Positions 18,685 through 28,337 are shown, counted from the stretch's first letter. The stretch is 64,000 bases of DNA from Oxalobacteraceae bacterium (GCA_025352145.1 JANXTY010000018.1:38060-102059), one strand, 5' to 3'. Notes: generated by a model from the sequence alone, not told the origin. A program made the numbers and translations.

Positions 18685-19521
18685 TTAAGTCAAGGAATGA
18701 TGGATGATGCGCGTCAGCTTGGCGGCATAATGCGGGTCAGTTGCATAACCTGCGCGCTGCAATCCCTCTGCAAAACCTTTGACATCCTGCGCATTGGCCA
18801 AGACATTTTCATAACGCGGATTATTTTTCAAGAGCTTGGCGTAATCACGAAATGCATCGGCATAAGAATCATAAGCGCGAAATTTCTCCATCTTGGTCTG
18901 CAGCACGCCGTTCACATATTCCGTGGTGGCCGTTTCGGTGACACGTCCCTGCCATCCTCCGGTGGCTTTAATCCCAAAAAGGTTATGGCTGGGTGTGCCG
19001 TCTTTCGTTGGAATTTCTCGTTTTCCCCACCCACTTTCGAGTGCTGCCTGGCCGATCATGAAGTTGGCCGGGATCCCCGTAATGAGGCTCGCTTCTTCAG
19101 CATGTGCCATCAATTTTTCTTGGAAGGCTTTGACATGGGGGGCTTGATTTACGGACGATTTCTGCGCGTCGTCAGGGCTGAGCTGTGGGCTAACTATTCT
19201 CTCTGTAGACTGCGCAGGTACCACATTCGAGAGTTGGCGGATCAAGACATCGGCCAAACCGACGCCACGCTTGGCCAGATTCTGACTTAACTGCTGATCC
19301 AGCATCGAGGTATACATGCGACTTTGCTCATTGTCGAACGCGCCCTCCTGGGGTGTCGCGTCACGCATACTTTTGAGCATCATGTTCATGAACAAGGCTT
19401 CAAATTGTTTGGCGGCAGCACTTAATGCCTCCGGCGAATTTTTTTGTGCAGCCTGGCGCAACTCCGCCAAGCCTTTGGTATCGACGGCCAGCTTGCCAGA
19501 TAGATCGGCTTGATTAATCAT
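18685..19521 (-). CDS. flgJ: flagellar rod assembly protein / peptidoglycan hydrolase FlgJ
   Basis: A 278-residue protein with the two-domain gamma/betaproteobacterial layout. The N-terminal rod-scaffold part includes AAKQFEALFMNMMLKSMRDA, and the C-terminal glucosaminidase domain includes ANFMIGQAALESGWGKRE with the catalytic glutamate, then HNLFGIKA. It opens the peptidoglycan for the rod in the periplasm. It follows flgI by 8 bases. Confidence 0.93.
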   Translation of the reverse strand: MINQADLSGKLAVDTKGLAELRQAAQKNSPEALSAAAKQFEALFMNMMLKSMRDATPQEGAFDNEQSRMYTSMLDQQLSQNLAKRGVGLADVLIRQLSNVVPAQSTERIVSPQLSPDDAQKSSVNQAPHVKAFQEKLMAHAEEASLITGIPANFMIGQAALESGWGKREIPTKDGTPSHNLFGIKATGGWQGRVTETATTEYVNGVLQTKMEKFRAYDSYADAFRDYAKLLKNNPRYENVLANAQDVKGFAEGLQRAGYATDPHYAAKLTRIIHHSLT

Positions 19522-19529
19522 AGGAAGGC

Positions 19530-20666
19530 CTAAATAATTTCTAACTCGGCATGCAATGAGCCTGCCGCCTTCATCGCTTGCAAAATGGCCAGCAAGTCTT
19601 GGGGCGTGGCTCCAATGGCATTGAGCGCTTTCACCACTTCTGAAAGAGAAGCGCCTTCTTTCAGCATCAGCACTTGTCCCGCGTCTTTTTTGATATCGAG
19701 TTGCGAATTTTGGACTGCCACGGTCTGACCACCGAACAGCGCTGCGGGCTGGCTAACTGTCGTGTCAGTGTTGATGACAATCGTGAGATTGCCATGCGAG
19801 ACAGCACATTTATCGAGAGTAACGGCCTGATTCATCACAACGGAACCGGTGCGCGCATTCATAATGACGCGAGCTGCAGCTTGAGCCGGGCTGACTGAAA
19901 TATTTTCCAACCCGCCCAAGAAAGCCACACGCTGATCGCTCCCTGGGGGGGTGCGCACCCGAATCACACGACCGTCAAGCGCAGCCGCCGTGTCGGTACC
20001 GTACTGTTGGTTGATCGCATTCACTACTCGGCTTGCCGTTGAAAAATCGGTGTCGTTAAGCTCCAGATGGATCTCGTTATTTTGTCCCAATACCGAAGTT
20101 ACAGTACGCTCTACTGTCGCTCCTGATGAAATGCGACCAACACTCAAATGATTAACTTGCACTTTACTGCCCGCCGATGCTGCACCAACACCCCCCACCA
20201 GCACACTGCCTTGCGCCATTGCATAAATCTGATTATCCGCCCCTTTGAGTGGCGTCATCAGCAAAGTCCCGCCGCGCAGGCTTTTGGCATTTCCCATCGA
20301 CGACACCGTGATGTCCAATGTTTGGCCGCTTTGTGCAAAAGCGGGCAACGAAGTCGTCACCACCACAGCAGCCACATTCTTGAGCTGCAAGCTGGTGCCG
20401 ATAGGCAGACTGATGCCCGCCTGCTGCAACATACTGATCACGCTTTGCACTGTAAATGGTGTTTGCGTAGTCTGGTCACCGCTGCCATCAAGTCCCACTA
20501 CCAGACCGTAGCCAATCAACTGATTTTGCCGCACCCCTTGAATGCTGGCCAGGTCTTTCAAACGCTCGGCATTACACGGCGCGGATAGAAGCAGCGCCAG
20601 GCAAATGAGTCCGTAATTGGCGAACCGAAATTTCTTTATCAGCAGCAGTACATATCCGGTTCTCAT
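19530..20666 (-). CDS. flgI: flagellar P-ring protein FlgI
   Basis: A 378-residue protein with signal peptide (YGLICLALLLSAPCNA) and FlgI segments RLKDLASIQGVRQNQLIGYG, VVGLDGSGDQTTQTPFT and GGTLLMTPLKG. It forms the periplasmic P-ring. The start at 20666 is chosen because GAGG sits a few bases before it and the signal peptide follows; an alternative ATG at 20678 almost abuts the flgH stop. Confidence 0.93.
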   Translation of the reverse strand: MRTGYVLLLIKKFRFANYGLICLALLLSAPCNAERLKDLASIQGVRQNQLIGYGLVVGLDGSGDQTTQTPFTVQSVISMLQQAGISLPIGTSLQLKNVAAVVVTTSLPAFAQSGQTLDITVSSMGNAKSLRGGTLLMTPLKGADNQIYAMAQGSVLVGGVGAASAGSKVQVNHLSVGRISSGATVERTVTSVLGQNNEIHLELNDTDFSTASRVVNAINQQYGTDTAAALDGRVIRVRTPPGSDQRVAFLGGLENISVSPAQAAARVIMNARTGSVVMNQAVTLDKCAVSHGNLTIVINTDTTVSQPAALFGGQTVAVQNSQLDIKKDAGQVLMLKEGASLSEVVKALNAIGATPQDLLAILQAMKAAGSLHAELEII

Positions 20667-20679
20667 TTTCTGCCTCATT

Positions 20680-21396
20680 CTAAAGCGGGAGGACACTGTG
20701 GAAAAATCGGGAAAACATACCCACAATTTGGGCCTGATCCATCCGGCTATTGGTTCTATATTCAAAGCGCGCATCGGCCACCTGGGTTGACGAGACGGTG
20801 TTGGATGCGCTGATCGTACCTGGATTAACGACACCAGAAAAACGGATAAATTCAATGCCTTTATCTAATGCCACTTGCTTCTCACCGCTCACGAGAAGAT
20901 TGCCATTAGCCAGTACATCGATCACCGTAACGCTGATCGCGCCAGTAAAAGTATTGCTCGCCGACGCCGCAGCTTTATCCGCCGATTTCAATCCCGATGT
21001 CGATGAAACTGTAGAGCTTCCTTGCAAAGAGGTGAGCGGCTTTCCAGATAATTCTTGCAGTACGCGCAGTGGCACTCCCGTCATTTGCGGGCCAGTCATA
21101 GCAATACTGCCTGACGTATCATCCGAGCTGGCTCCGGCTTTGGCGACACTGGTATTTTCACTGATAGCAATAATTAAAAGATCGCCTACCAAGCGCGCCC
21201 GTCTGTCCTCGAACAAAGGCCGATAAGAAGCTGCTTGAAAAATAGCCCCATTGGTCTGAGGCATGGCATTGGCCTGCTGCGGCTGAATGGTGGTGGGCGA
21301 TTGCACAATAGAACTGGGCACCGTTGAACAAGCCGCCAACATCAGCGGCATGCTCCATCGCGCAACGGAAAAATATTTCTTAAAATGTGTTTTCAT
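20680..21396 (-). CDS. flgH: flagellar L-ring lipoprotein FlgH
   Basis: A 238-residue lipoprotein; the lipobox LAAC puts the acylated cysteine at residue 23. FlgH motifs include LVGDLLIIAISENTSVAKAG and GNLLVSGEKQVALDKGIEFI, then RFSGVVNPGTI. It forms the outer-membrane L-ring around the rod and lies 21 bases after flgG. Confidence 0.93.
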   Translation of the reverse strand: MKTHFKKYFSVARWSMPLMLAACSTVPSSIVQSPTTIQPQQANAMPQTNGAIFQAASYRPLFEDRRARLVGDLLIIAISENTSVAKAGASSDDTSGSIAMTGPQMTGVPLRVLQELSGKPLTSLQGSSTVSSTSGLKSADKAAASASNTFTGAISVTVIDVLANGNLLVSGEKQVALDKGIEFIRFSGVVNPGTISASNTVSSTQVADARFEYRTNSRMDQAQIVGMFSRFFHSVLPL

Positions 21397-21417
21397 CCCA
21401 ATCTCACCTAAGCGATC

Positions 21418-22200
21418 TTACAACTGAGAAAGCCTTTGCAACATCTGATCGGAAGTAGTGATCGCCTTGCTGTTGATTTCGTAGGCACGCTGAGTCTGAA
21501 TCATATTGACCAGTTCTTCGACCACATTCACATTCGATGTTTCCACATAACCCTGAGACAGCGTACCCGAGCCATTGGTCCCCGGCGTATTGGTTCCAGG
21601 GCTGCCAGATGCGCTGGTTTCAACATACAAGTTTTCGCCCTTGCTTTCCAAGCCGGCCGGATTGACGAACGTGGCCAGTTGTAAAGACCCCACCTGAGTG
21701 GCGCTAGCAGATCCGGCCTGGGTGACAGAAACCGTTCCGTCTCGTGCCACTGTGATGCTCGTTGCCGTCGAGGGAATCGTGATAGCGGGTTGAATCACGT
21801 AACCGCTGGAAGTGACGAGTTGACCCTGGCTGTCGCTCTGGAATGAGCCATCGCGGGTATAAGCAGCAGTACCGTCAGGCAGCAATACCTGGAAAAAACC
21901 TGCTCCCTGAATTGCCACATCTTTGTCGTTACTGGTTTGCTGTAAATTGCCTTGGGAAAAAATACGCTCGGCCGCCACCGGCCGCACGCCGGTACCAATT
22001 TGCAGACCCGATGGTAACTGCGTCTGTTGGGACGATTGCGCGCCCGGCTGCCGCAAATTTTGATATAACAGATCCTCGAACACCGCGCGTGAACGCTTAA
22101 AACCGCTAGTGCTGACATTGGCCAGGTTATTGGAAATAACATCCATCTGCGTTTGCTGCGCATCCAGACCGGTTTTAGAAATCCATAGGGAACGAATCAT
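21418..22200 (-). CDS. flgG: flagellar distal rod protein FlgG
   Basis: A 260-residue rod protein. The N-terminus [20 protein letters not shown] with [20 protein letters not shown] is the FlgG motif, and the C-terminus [20 protein letters not shown] is conserved. It builds the distal rod. The gene is separated from flgF by 236 bases, an unusually wide gap for this operon, which holds an end of the dispersed repeat. Confidence 0.94.
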   Translation of the reverse strand: MIRSLWISKTGLDAQQTQMDVISNNLANVSTSGFKRSRAVFEDLLYQNLRQPGAQSSQQTQLPSGLQIGTGVRPVAAERIFSQGNLQQTSNDKDVAIQGAGFFQVLLPDGTAAYTRDGSFQSDSQGQLVTSSGYVIQPAITIPSTATSITVARDGTVSVTQAGSASATQVGSLQLATFVNPAGLESKGENLYVETSASGSPGTNTPGTNGSGTLSQGYVETSNVNVVEELVNMIQTQRAYEINSKAITTSDQMLQRLSQL

Positions 22201-22303
22201 TTTTTTCTCCTCAAACCCGCTTCATCGTCACCCATCTCCGCTGTCTGGACCAGGTGCTCCAACCCTACATTCGCGCACAATCCGTTAGATGAAAACAATC
22301 TCC

Positions 22304-22323
22304 CGAATTTATGCAAAGATCGG
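22304..22323 (+). repeat. partial copy of a dispersed intergenic repeat (right end)
   Basis: CGAATTTATGCAAAGATCGG matches the right end of the repeat family seen at 47, 53, 54 and 60 kb. AATTTATGCAAAGATC is the exact reverse complement of the left end at 54739. A TCGCGCA at 22271 may be a decayed internal part. It lies between flgG and flgF. Confidence 0.55.
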
Positions 22324-22436
22324 GCTAGTAAGGTGCGCGAGGCACATCCTACAAACTACGGTTCACCAATCCAGATCAACCCTTATTCGAACCAGATCAA
22401 TCGCTGTGCCACGTCACTATCTTCACCCACGATCGA

Positions 22437-23177
22437 TCAAACCAAAGCCAAGAGCTGCGTTGCTTTTCCGGCATTTGCTTCCGCATTCTTCATTAAGTTC
22501 ATCTGCATTTCAAACTGACGCGCCAAGCTGATCATGCTAACCATCGCATCCACCACGTTGACATTGCTACCCTCCAACGCACCGCCGACCAGCGCTACAC
22601 CCGCATCGGCCTCCGCCGGTTCACCGTTCCTGGTACGAAACAGACCATCATCGCCACGCACGATGGAATCTTCCGGCGGATTAACCAATTTGATGCGCCC
22701 CAAGATGGTGGACGCGCCCGGCTTGATACCAGTCGCAATCGCCGAAACAGTGCCGTCTTTGGCGATAGATACTGTCACGTCTGGCGGAATGCTGATCGGC
22801 CCGCCATCGCCAAGTATGTTCACGCCGCTTTGCGTTTGAAGCACACCATTCGGGCTCAGATTCAAACTGCCATGACGGGTATACGCTTCCGAACCATCTT
22901 CCAATTGCAGCGCAATCCAGCCCTTTCCTTGAATCGCCACATCCAGATCGCGCGCCGTTTGTTGCAACACGCCCGGAGTAAAGTCCGTTCCAATCGTCGA
23001 GTCCACCACAAAGGCACGGGTTGGCAAACCATCGCTAATAACGGGAACCGCACGGAAAGAATTCAACTGCGCACGAAAGCCCGAGGTAGTCGCATTGGCC
23101 AGATTATTCGACGTATTGGCCTGCTGCTCCAGGATGTGCTTGGCACCTGTCATAGCGGTATAAATTAAGCGATCCAT
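22437..23177 (-). CDS. flgF: flagellar proximal rod protein FlgF
   Basis: A 246-residue rod protein: MDRLIYTAMTGAKHILEQQA with NTSNNLANATTSGFRAQ at the N-terminus and SNVNVVDAMVSMISLARQFE at the C-terminus. The ATG at 23177 is preceded directly by GGAGGAGGAA, a strong ribosome binding site; a TTG further upstream (23192) would lie within that site. Confidence 0.93.
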   Translation of the reverse strand: MDRLIYTAMTGAKHILEQQANTSNNLANATTSGFRAQLNSFRAVPVISDGLPTRAFVVDSTIGTDFTPGVLQQTARDLDVAIQGKGWIALQLEDGSEAYTRHGSLNLSPNGVLQTQSGVNILGDGGPISIPPDVTVSIAKDGTVSAIATGIKPGASTILGRIKLVNPPEDSIVRGDDGLFRTRNGEPAEADAGVALVGGALEGSNVNVVDAMVSMISLARQFEMQMNLMKNAEANAGKATQLLALV

Positions 23178-23242
23178 TTCCTCCTCCTGCAATTTTTCTG
23201 TGTTCCTAATTCAAGGCATTGACGTAGAAACTAACATAGGCA

Positions 23243-24463
23243 TTAACGCAAATTCACCAGCGTCTGCAAAACCTGATCCTGCGTTTTGATCGTCTGTGCA
23301 TTAGCTTGATATACGCGCTGCGCAGTAATCATCTGCACCAATTCAGCGGTCAAATCGACGTTCGAATTTTCTACGGCAGAAGCCTGCAACACCCCATTGC
23401 TACCTGTATTGGGTTCGGCGACCAAAGCCGCGCCAGACGACGCTGTTTCTGCCCAGGCATTATTGCCAAGGGGCGATAAGCCATTGGGGTTGGTGAAATT
23501 GGCAAGTACGACCTGACCTAACGTCAGCGACTGCCCGTTGGTATAACGAGCCAGAATGACCCCGTCCGATCCCGCATTAAATCCAGATAGTCGGCCTGAT
23601 GTATAACCGTCTTGGGTTAGCGTGTTCACGCTAAACGTTGCTCCGAATTGTGTGCTTCCCGCAAAATTAAAAGTCGTCAGCAAGGGAGTAACGGCACCGG
23701 TAGGCGGCACCAGGGCCAAGGAGAGAGGCACGACCGCTGCCGGTGTCACCAAGGCGCCAGATGAACTAAAAGTCATGGCCGTTGTGCTAGATACCGGCAT
23801 ATTGCCGTCAATCACAAAATTACAGTTCCAGGCGCTCGCTGCCGTTTTTACAAAATAGGTCTGCAACACATGCGGATTACCAAGGGAGTCGTATACATTG
23901 ACTGAGGTCGCGTTGTTGTAGCTAGTCGGATCGGTTGGATCGAAGAGGGGCGTAGCTGGAATAGCTGAACGCGAATCAAGGTTCATCACCCCTTTGATGA
24001 TAGCCGTCGGTAGCGGATTAAGGTCCGCGCTGTTTACTCGTAGAGCCACCGGTGCGCCCTTCGAAAGAACACCTTTGGCGCTCGCCATATAACCAGTGAG
24101 CTGAGCGCCCTGTGCATTGACGATGAAACCATTCTTATCCAGCGAAAATTGGCCATTGCGCGAATACTGTACCGTGCCATTGATAATAGTCCGAAAAAAT
24201 CCGCCGCCATTAATCGCAATGTCGAGCGGATTGCTAGAAGACTCGATATTCCCCTGGGTAAACTGCTGGGCAATCTGCGATACCTTGGTACCAATCCCGG
24301 CCTGATTTCCACCTGCACCGGTAAGCGAACTAGCGTACACATCAGCGAACTGCGCCTGAGAACCCTTAAACCCGACGGTATTGGCGTTAGCGACGTTGTT
24401 ACCAATGACATCGAGCTGTTTCGATGCACCGTTCAGACCACTCAACCCCTGTTGGAAACTCAT
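23243..24463 (-). CDS. flgE: flagellar hook protein FlgE
   Basis: A 406-residue hook protein with the start FQQGLSGLNGASKQLDVIGN followed by NVANANTVGFKGSQAQFADV, and the C-terminal NSNVDLTAELVQMITAQRVY. It polymerises into the hook outside the cell. It follows flgD by 57 bases. Confidence 0.94.
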   Translation of the reverse strand: MSFQQGLSGLNGASKQLDVIGNNVANANTVGFKGSQAQFADVYASSLTGAGGNQAGIGTKVSQIAQQFTQGNIESSSNPLDIAINGGGFFRTIINGTVQYSRNGQFSLDKNGFIVNAQGAQLTGYMASAKGVLSKGAPVALRVNSADLNPLPTAIIKGVMNLDSRSAIPATPLFDPTDPTSYNNATSVNVYDSLGNPHVLQTYFVKTAASAWNCNFVIDGNMPVSSTTAMTFSSSGALVTPAAVVPLSLALVPPTGAVTPLLTTFNFAGSTQFGATFSVNTLTQDGYTSGRLSGFNAGSDGVILARYTNGQSLTLGQVVLANFTNPNGLSPLGNNAWAETASSGAALVAEPNTGSNGVLQASAVENSNVDLTAELVQMITAQRVYQANAQTIKTQDQVLQTLVNLR

Positions 24464-24520
24464 TTTGTTCTCCTAGTTTGCGGACACAAGCAATGGATCC
24501 GTTTTTAACGCGCATTGCAA

Positions 24521-25192
24521 TTAAAGGATCTGACGGATATCCGCCAGATTCACACTACCGATATAGGGGACATTGAGCGTCACGCCTTTACTGCTGGTCG
24601 AAACACTGGCCACCTCACCAACGGATAAATTCGTGACATCCGTTACTTTCTGCCCAGTTCGGGTGGCTGCAACCTCAAAGGTGTATTGACCGTCGGCAAC
24701 CGCTTTGCCATCCTCATCTTTTCCATCCCACTGCAAAGGCAAGGTACCGCTATTCTGCGCACCCAGATCCATCCGGCGCACGGTACTACCCGCTTTGTCC
24801 CGAACGGTCACTTGCACCTGGTCTGCAGGTGATGCCAAGTCAAGACCGAACAAGGCTTTTCCCCCACTTAAATTCATGCTTGAACCCGCAACCAGAACGC
24901 TATGGCCGATCATGTTGGCAGCCTGCAGCGACTGACTGGATTGATAACTGCCCATCAATCCTTCCAGCGTCTTATTGAGCTTATCAATACCACTCACGGT
25001 GGACAATTGCGCCAGCTGACTCGTCACCTGGGCGTTATCCAAAGGATTGAGCGGATCCTGATTTTTCATCTGCGTGACCAAGAGGGTCATGAATCTATCC
25101 TGCGCCTCGCTAGCGCCTGATTTCGAAGTTGCCGCAGTGGGATTCATCGCTGCTAAGACACTGGGAGATATGGTGTCGGATAGTGCATTCAT
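24521..25192 (-). CDS. flgD: flagellar hook capping protein FlgD
   Basis: A 223-residue protein. The FlgD N-terminal motif FMTLLVTQMKNQDPLNPLDN followed by QVTSQLAQLSTVSGI is present, and the C-terminal half holds the FlgD Ig/Tudor-like region (LQWDGKDEDGKAVADGQYTF). It caps the growing hook and is then discarded. Confidence 0.93.
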   Translation of the reverse strand: MNALSDTISPSVLAAMNPTAATSKSGASEAQDRFMTLLVTQMKNQDPLNPLDNAQVTSQLAQLSTVSGIDKLNKTLEGLMGSYQSSQSLQAANMIGHSVLVAGSSMNLSGGKALFGLDLASPADQVQVTVRDKAGSTVRRMDLGAQNSGTLPLQWDGKDEDGKAVADGQYTFEVAATRTGQKVTDVTNLSVGEVASVSTSSKGVTLNVPYIGSVNLADIRQIL

Positions 25193-25267
25193 GGGTAACT
25201 CCTTTAGCCACTTGTGTAGGAATACTGCTGCTTATGCTAAATCTGCCACTTCTGCTAAATCTGCCCA

Positions 25268-25672
25268 TTACTGTCCGAGTGTCAGCGTTTTCATCAACAA
25301 TGTTTTTGCTGCATTCATCGTTTCCACATTGGTTTGATATGAGCGTGAAGCGGACATCATGTTGACCATTTCTTCGACCGCATTCACATTGGGCATGGCG
25401 ACGTAACCCTTTTCGTCGGCCAGGGGGTGCTTGGGATCGTAAACCAGTTTTGGCGCAGAAGCATCTTCTATCACCTGCTGCACCTTAACCCCGCTAGCCT
25501 GCGAGCCATCGACCGGTGTCGCACTAAATATGACTTGCTTGGCGCGGTAAGGCTGCCCGGTGGAACTGGTCACGCTATCCGCATTAGCAAGATTGCTAGC
25601 CACCACATTGAGCCTTTGCGCCTGCGCACTCATCGCAGAACCAGCCACATTAAAAATATTAAAGAGCGACAT
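25268..25672 (-). CDS. flgC: flagellar proximal rod protein FlgC
   Basis: A 134-residue protein with [20 protein letters not shown] then NLANADS at the N-terminus and [20 protein letters not shown] at the C-terminus, both diagnostic for FlgC. It lies 25 bases after flgB. Confidence 0.94.
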   Translation of the reverse strand: MSLFNIFNVAGSAMSAQAQRLNVVASNLANADSVTSSTGQPYRAKQVIFSATPVDGSQASGVKVQQVIEDASAPKLVYDPKHPLADEKGYVAMPNVNAVEEMVNMMSASRSYQTNVETMNAAKTLLMKTLTLGQ

Positions 25673-25697
25673 GATGATTGTCCTTTATTGGTCTGGT

Positions 25698-26114
25698 TTA
25701 TTGACCCTGTATTGCGGCCAACATGTTTCTGATTTGCTGGTTAATCATCGTGATCCCAGCCTCATAGCGAATCGCATTATCTGCAAACTGATTGCGCTCA
25801 ACATCCATATCCACCGTATTACCATCAACACTGCCCTGTACCGTTCCGCGATATAACAAGGGGGCGCCCCCGGGGCCGGTTTCGGCGCCGCCTGCCTGAT
25901 GCGCCAGATTCGTATTGGCAAGTGCCGTCGGCCCCTGTGAGGGACGTGCCAGAGCTCCCTGCAAGGCACTGGTAAATTCCACATCCCTGGCCTTATAGTT
26001 AGGCGTGTCGGCATTCGCAATATTGGACGCCAGGAGCTGTTGCCGCTGTCCACGCAAACTGAGGGCAGTCTCATGAAATCGCAAATAATCGTCGAGTCGT
26101 CCTGCCATCGCCAT
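25698..26114 (-). CDS. flgB: flagellar proximal rod protein FlgB
   Basis: A 138-residue rod protein: HETALSLRGQRQQLLASNIA then NADTPNYKARDVEF, and C-terminal RYEAGITMINQQIRNMLAAI. It is the first gene of the long flgBCDEFGHIJ transcript. An in-frame ATG two codons in (26108) is an equally plausible start. Confidence 0.93.
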   Translation of the reverse strand: MAMAGRLDDYLRFHETALSLRGQRQQLLASNIANADTPNYKARDVEFTSALQGALARPSQGPTALANTNLAHQAGGAETGPGGAPLLYRGTVQGSVDGNTVDMDVERNQFADNAIRYEAGITMINQQIRNMLAAIQGQ

Positions 26115-26131
26115 CTCCCCAAATCATCGGC

Positions 26132-26158
26132 TAAAGAAAACAATTTCTGCACCGATAA
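26132..26158 (+). promoter_or_regulatory. sigma-28-like promoter directed at flgA
   Basis: TAAAGAAA (26132-26139), 11 bases, then ACCGATAA (26151-26158) matches the FliA consensus at 13 of 16 positions with exact spacing. It points toward flgA, whose start is 137 bases further on. Confidence 0.6.
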
Positions 26159-26295
26159 ATACTTTTGATAACACCCATTGTACGGAAAGCACCATCCCAT
26201 CAATCAACGGATAAGAATGCATAACGCGGCTCTTTTCACCGCTTTAAAAAGAATCCCCCCGCCTACACTGATCAAGCGATAACACCATTGATCAT

Positions 26296-27018
26296 ATGAA
26301 ACCTACCTTTCCCCTTTCTTTGTCTTTGCTATTACTGTTACTGTTACTGTCGCTGCTATTAGTCAGAAATGCAGCGGCACAGGTCAGTGTTCCGCGCCAA
26401 AACGCTGCAGAACTGCGACAGGCGGCAGATAGTTTTTTACATGCGCAGACTAACGAACTCAATGGCAAAGTGAACATCTTGATCAGTGCAATTGATACGC
26501 GCCTTAATCTACCCCCTTGCCTTACGCTCGAACCATTTATGCCGACAGGAACGCGCGCATGGGGAAAAACAACGGTGGGAGTACGCTGCCTGGCACCGAC
26601 TCCCTGGACCATTTACCTACAAGCCAATGTCAGCTTAATTGCGGATTACCTGGTTGCTGCCATGTCCCTGCCGCAAGGACAACTCATCACAAGCAACAGT
26701 TTAAAAAAAATGACAGGCGACCTTAGCGTACTGCCAGCCAGCGTTGTTACCGATCCATCAAAGGCACTAGGCCGAACACTCAATACCGCCCTACCATCTG
26801 GCGCACCATTGCGCGTAGATGCACTGCGCGCTCAGATAGCGGTACAACAAGGCCAGGCAGTGCGACTGGTATCGGTCGGCCCCGGATTTCGCATTTCAGC
26901 CGACGCACGCGCGATGAGTAATGCCAATGAAGGACAACTGGTTCAAGTCAAAACATTAGCAGGACAGCAAATTAGTGGAATAGCTAAAATGGGGGGACAG
27001 GTAGAGGTGAATTATTGA
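26296..27018 (+). CDS. flgA: flagellar P-ring assembly chaperone FlgA
   Basis: A 240-residue periplasmic protein with a very leucine-rich signal peptide encoded partly by a TTACTG hexanucleotide run. The C-terminal SAF-type domain has the FlgA pattern, with YLVAAMSLPQGQLITSNSLK near residue 120 and RVDALRAQIAVQQGQAVRLV near 175. It assists FlgI polymerisation into the P-ring. It is divergent from flgB. Confidence 0.9.
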   Translation: MKPTFPLSLSLLLLLLLLSLLLVRNAAAQVSVPRQNAAELRQAADSFLHAQTNELNGKVNILISAIDTRLNLPPCLTLEPFMPTGTRAWGKTTVGVRCLAPTPWTIYLQANVSLIADYLVAAMSLPQGQLITSNSLKKMTGDLSVLPASVVTDPSKALGRTLNTALPSGAPLRVDALRAQIAVQQGQAVRLVSVGPGFRISADARAMSNANEGQLVQVKTLAGQQISGIAKMGGQVEVNY

Positions 27019-27099
27019 GAAATGCTGAAAGATATACGCATCGATAAAAAATATCATCAGCCTCGGCCAAAGCCTGTCGCAAGTTCTTGGGTTCTGCGT

Positions 27100-27126
27100 T
27101 AAAGTTTCAAAAAACGCCGCCGATAG
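27100..27126 (+). promoter_or_regulatory. sigma-28 promoter for flgMN
   Basis: TAAAGTTT (27100-27107), an 11-base spacer and GCCGATAG (27119-27126) match the FliA consensus at 15 of 16 positions. It lies 48 bases before the flgM start and allows FliA to drive its own anti-sigma factor. Confidence 0.92.
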
Positions 27127-27174
27127 TTAGGCATACCCAGGGAATGTAATCCCTAATTTAACGAGGATGCTGCT

Positions 27175-27474
27175 GTGAAAATTCCTGATTCGATCAAAAG
27201 CGCCCCAGGCTTACCAGTCGGGCCAGCGCAATCATCCGTCGCCAAGGGCACGGAAAAAACGAGTGCGAGTCCACCTCATTCAGACACGGTGCACCTGTCT
27301 TCTCAACTGCAAGCAACGGATGTCAGAACAACAGGCGGCGTATTCGATACAAAAAAAGTGGAAAAAATTAAACTAGCCATCGCCGATGGGCAATTTCAGG
27401 TTAACTCTGAAAAAGTCGCTGATGGACTTCTGGAAACCGTCAGAGACCTATTACACTCACGCAAGAGACAATAA
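27175..27474 (+). CDS. flgM: anti-sigma-28 factor FlgM
   Basis: A 99-residue protein starting at GTG with GAGG about 8 bases upstream. It has a low-complexity N-terminus for export and the C-terminal FliA-binding helices (DTKKVEKIKLAIADGQFQVN followed by SEKVADGLLETVRDLL). It binds FliA until the hook is complete and is then secreted. Its stop overlaps the flgN ATG by one base. Confidence 0.92.
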   Translation: MKIPDSIKSAPGLPVGPAQSSVAKGTEKTSASPPHSDTVHLSSQLQATDVRTTGGVFDTKKVEKIKLAIADGQFQVNSEKVADGLLETVRDLLHSRKRQ

Positions 27475-27953
27475 TGCCCACAACAACACCCACCAGCCCG
27501 ATGGACAGTCTGCGCGATGAACACAAAGCGATGGGGTGTTTGCTCGATTTAATCAAGCAAGAACAAGCACAGCTCATCGATGCCAACATTGATGCGCTCA
27601 AACAACTGACTGAAGAAAAAACAAAGGTTGTCTCCCATATGTCGGCGTTAGCAGTCCAACGCGATGCTACGCTGGCAGCAGCAGGGTTTCAAGGAACTGC
27701 CGATACCTCCGCCATCAAATTATGGCTAAGCAAAGCAGGAACCCCTGCCGAAAAATTATGGGACGAATTGTTGGCGATGGCAGCATCCGCAAAGGAACTC
27801 AACCGCGTCAACGGCATGCTGATCAACAAGCATATGACGCATAATCAAAACACTTTAAATGCGCTACACGCCACGCCCCAAGGCAGTAATTTGTACGGCC
27901 CTACAGGGCAATCCTCTACAAAAACATCCTCTCGGCGACTAGTGGTTGGTTAA
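27474..27953 (+). CDS. flgN: flagellar export chaperone FlgN
   Basis: A 159-residue helical protein. The LRDEHKAMGCLLDLIKQEQA stretch followed by a predicted coiled coil (IDALKQLTEEKTKVVSHMSA) and RVNGMLINKHMTHNQNTLNA near the end fit FlgN. It escorts FlgK and FlgL to the export gate and is translationally coupled to flgM. Confidence 0.88.
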   Translation: MPTTTPTSPMDSLRDEHKAMGCLLDLIKQEQAQLIDANIDALKQLTEEKTKVVSHMSALAVQRDATLAAAGFQGTADTSAIKLWLSKAGTPAEKLWDELLAMAASAKELNRVNGMLINKHMTHNQNTLNALHATPQGSNLYGPTGQSSTKTSSRRLVVG

Positions 27954-28249
27954 GTCCTTTTAAGTGGGGTATTGTTACTTCCCAATCGCCAATGCGGACT
28001 TAAAAACAACGCCCTGTCCTGAGTCAATATTCAATTGGCGCAAACACTCCAACCGGAAACACAAAGCAATACCATTTAGTATTAATCCAAGCGGTAGGTC
28101 GATCACCACCACTTACCATCCCCCACACCAATCCGTTTTGCGAACGTTCAAATGCGCACCATTACGCTCTGTTAATCGCGCTTACGAGAGATGCGAATTT
28201 AACGATAATTCCACCCGACCAATCCCATAATTCTTCTAGAATTCAGATA

Positions 28250-28266
28250 AATTGGACTGTCCAATT
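28250..28266. promoter_or_regulatory. 17-bp operator-like palindrome in the pectate lyase promoter region
   Basis: AATTGGAC, one central T, then GTCCAATT is a perfect 8-bp dyad. It ends just before TGTGATAAT, an extended -10-like sequence, so a bound protein would cover the core promoter. The regulator is unknown. Confidence 0.6.
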
Positions 28267-28337
28267 GTGATAATATCCCAATGCGTTCAGTCTATTCTTT
28301 GGGCATTCCAAATCATTTCATAGGAGGAAAAAATACA

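Noticed and set aside
27964..28230. An 88-codon frame after flgN
   Set aside because: No ribosome binding site, no domain, and Pro/Arg/Thr-rich composition typical of noncoding sequence.
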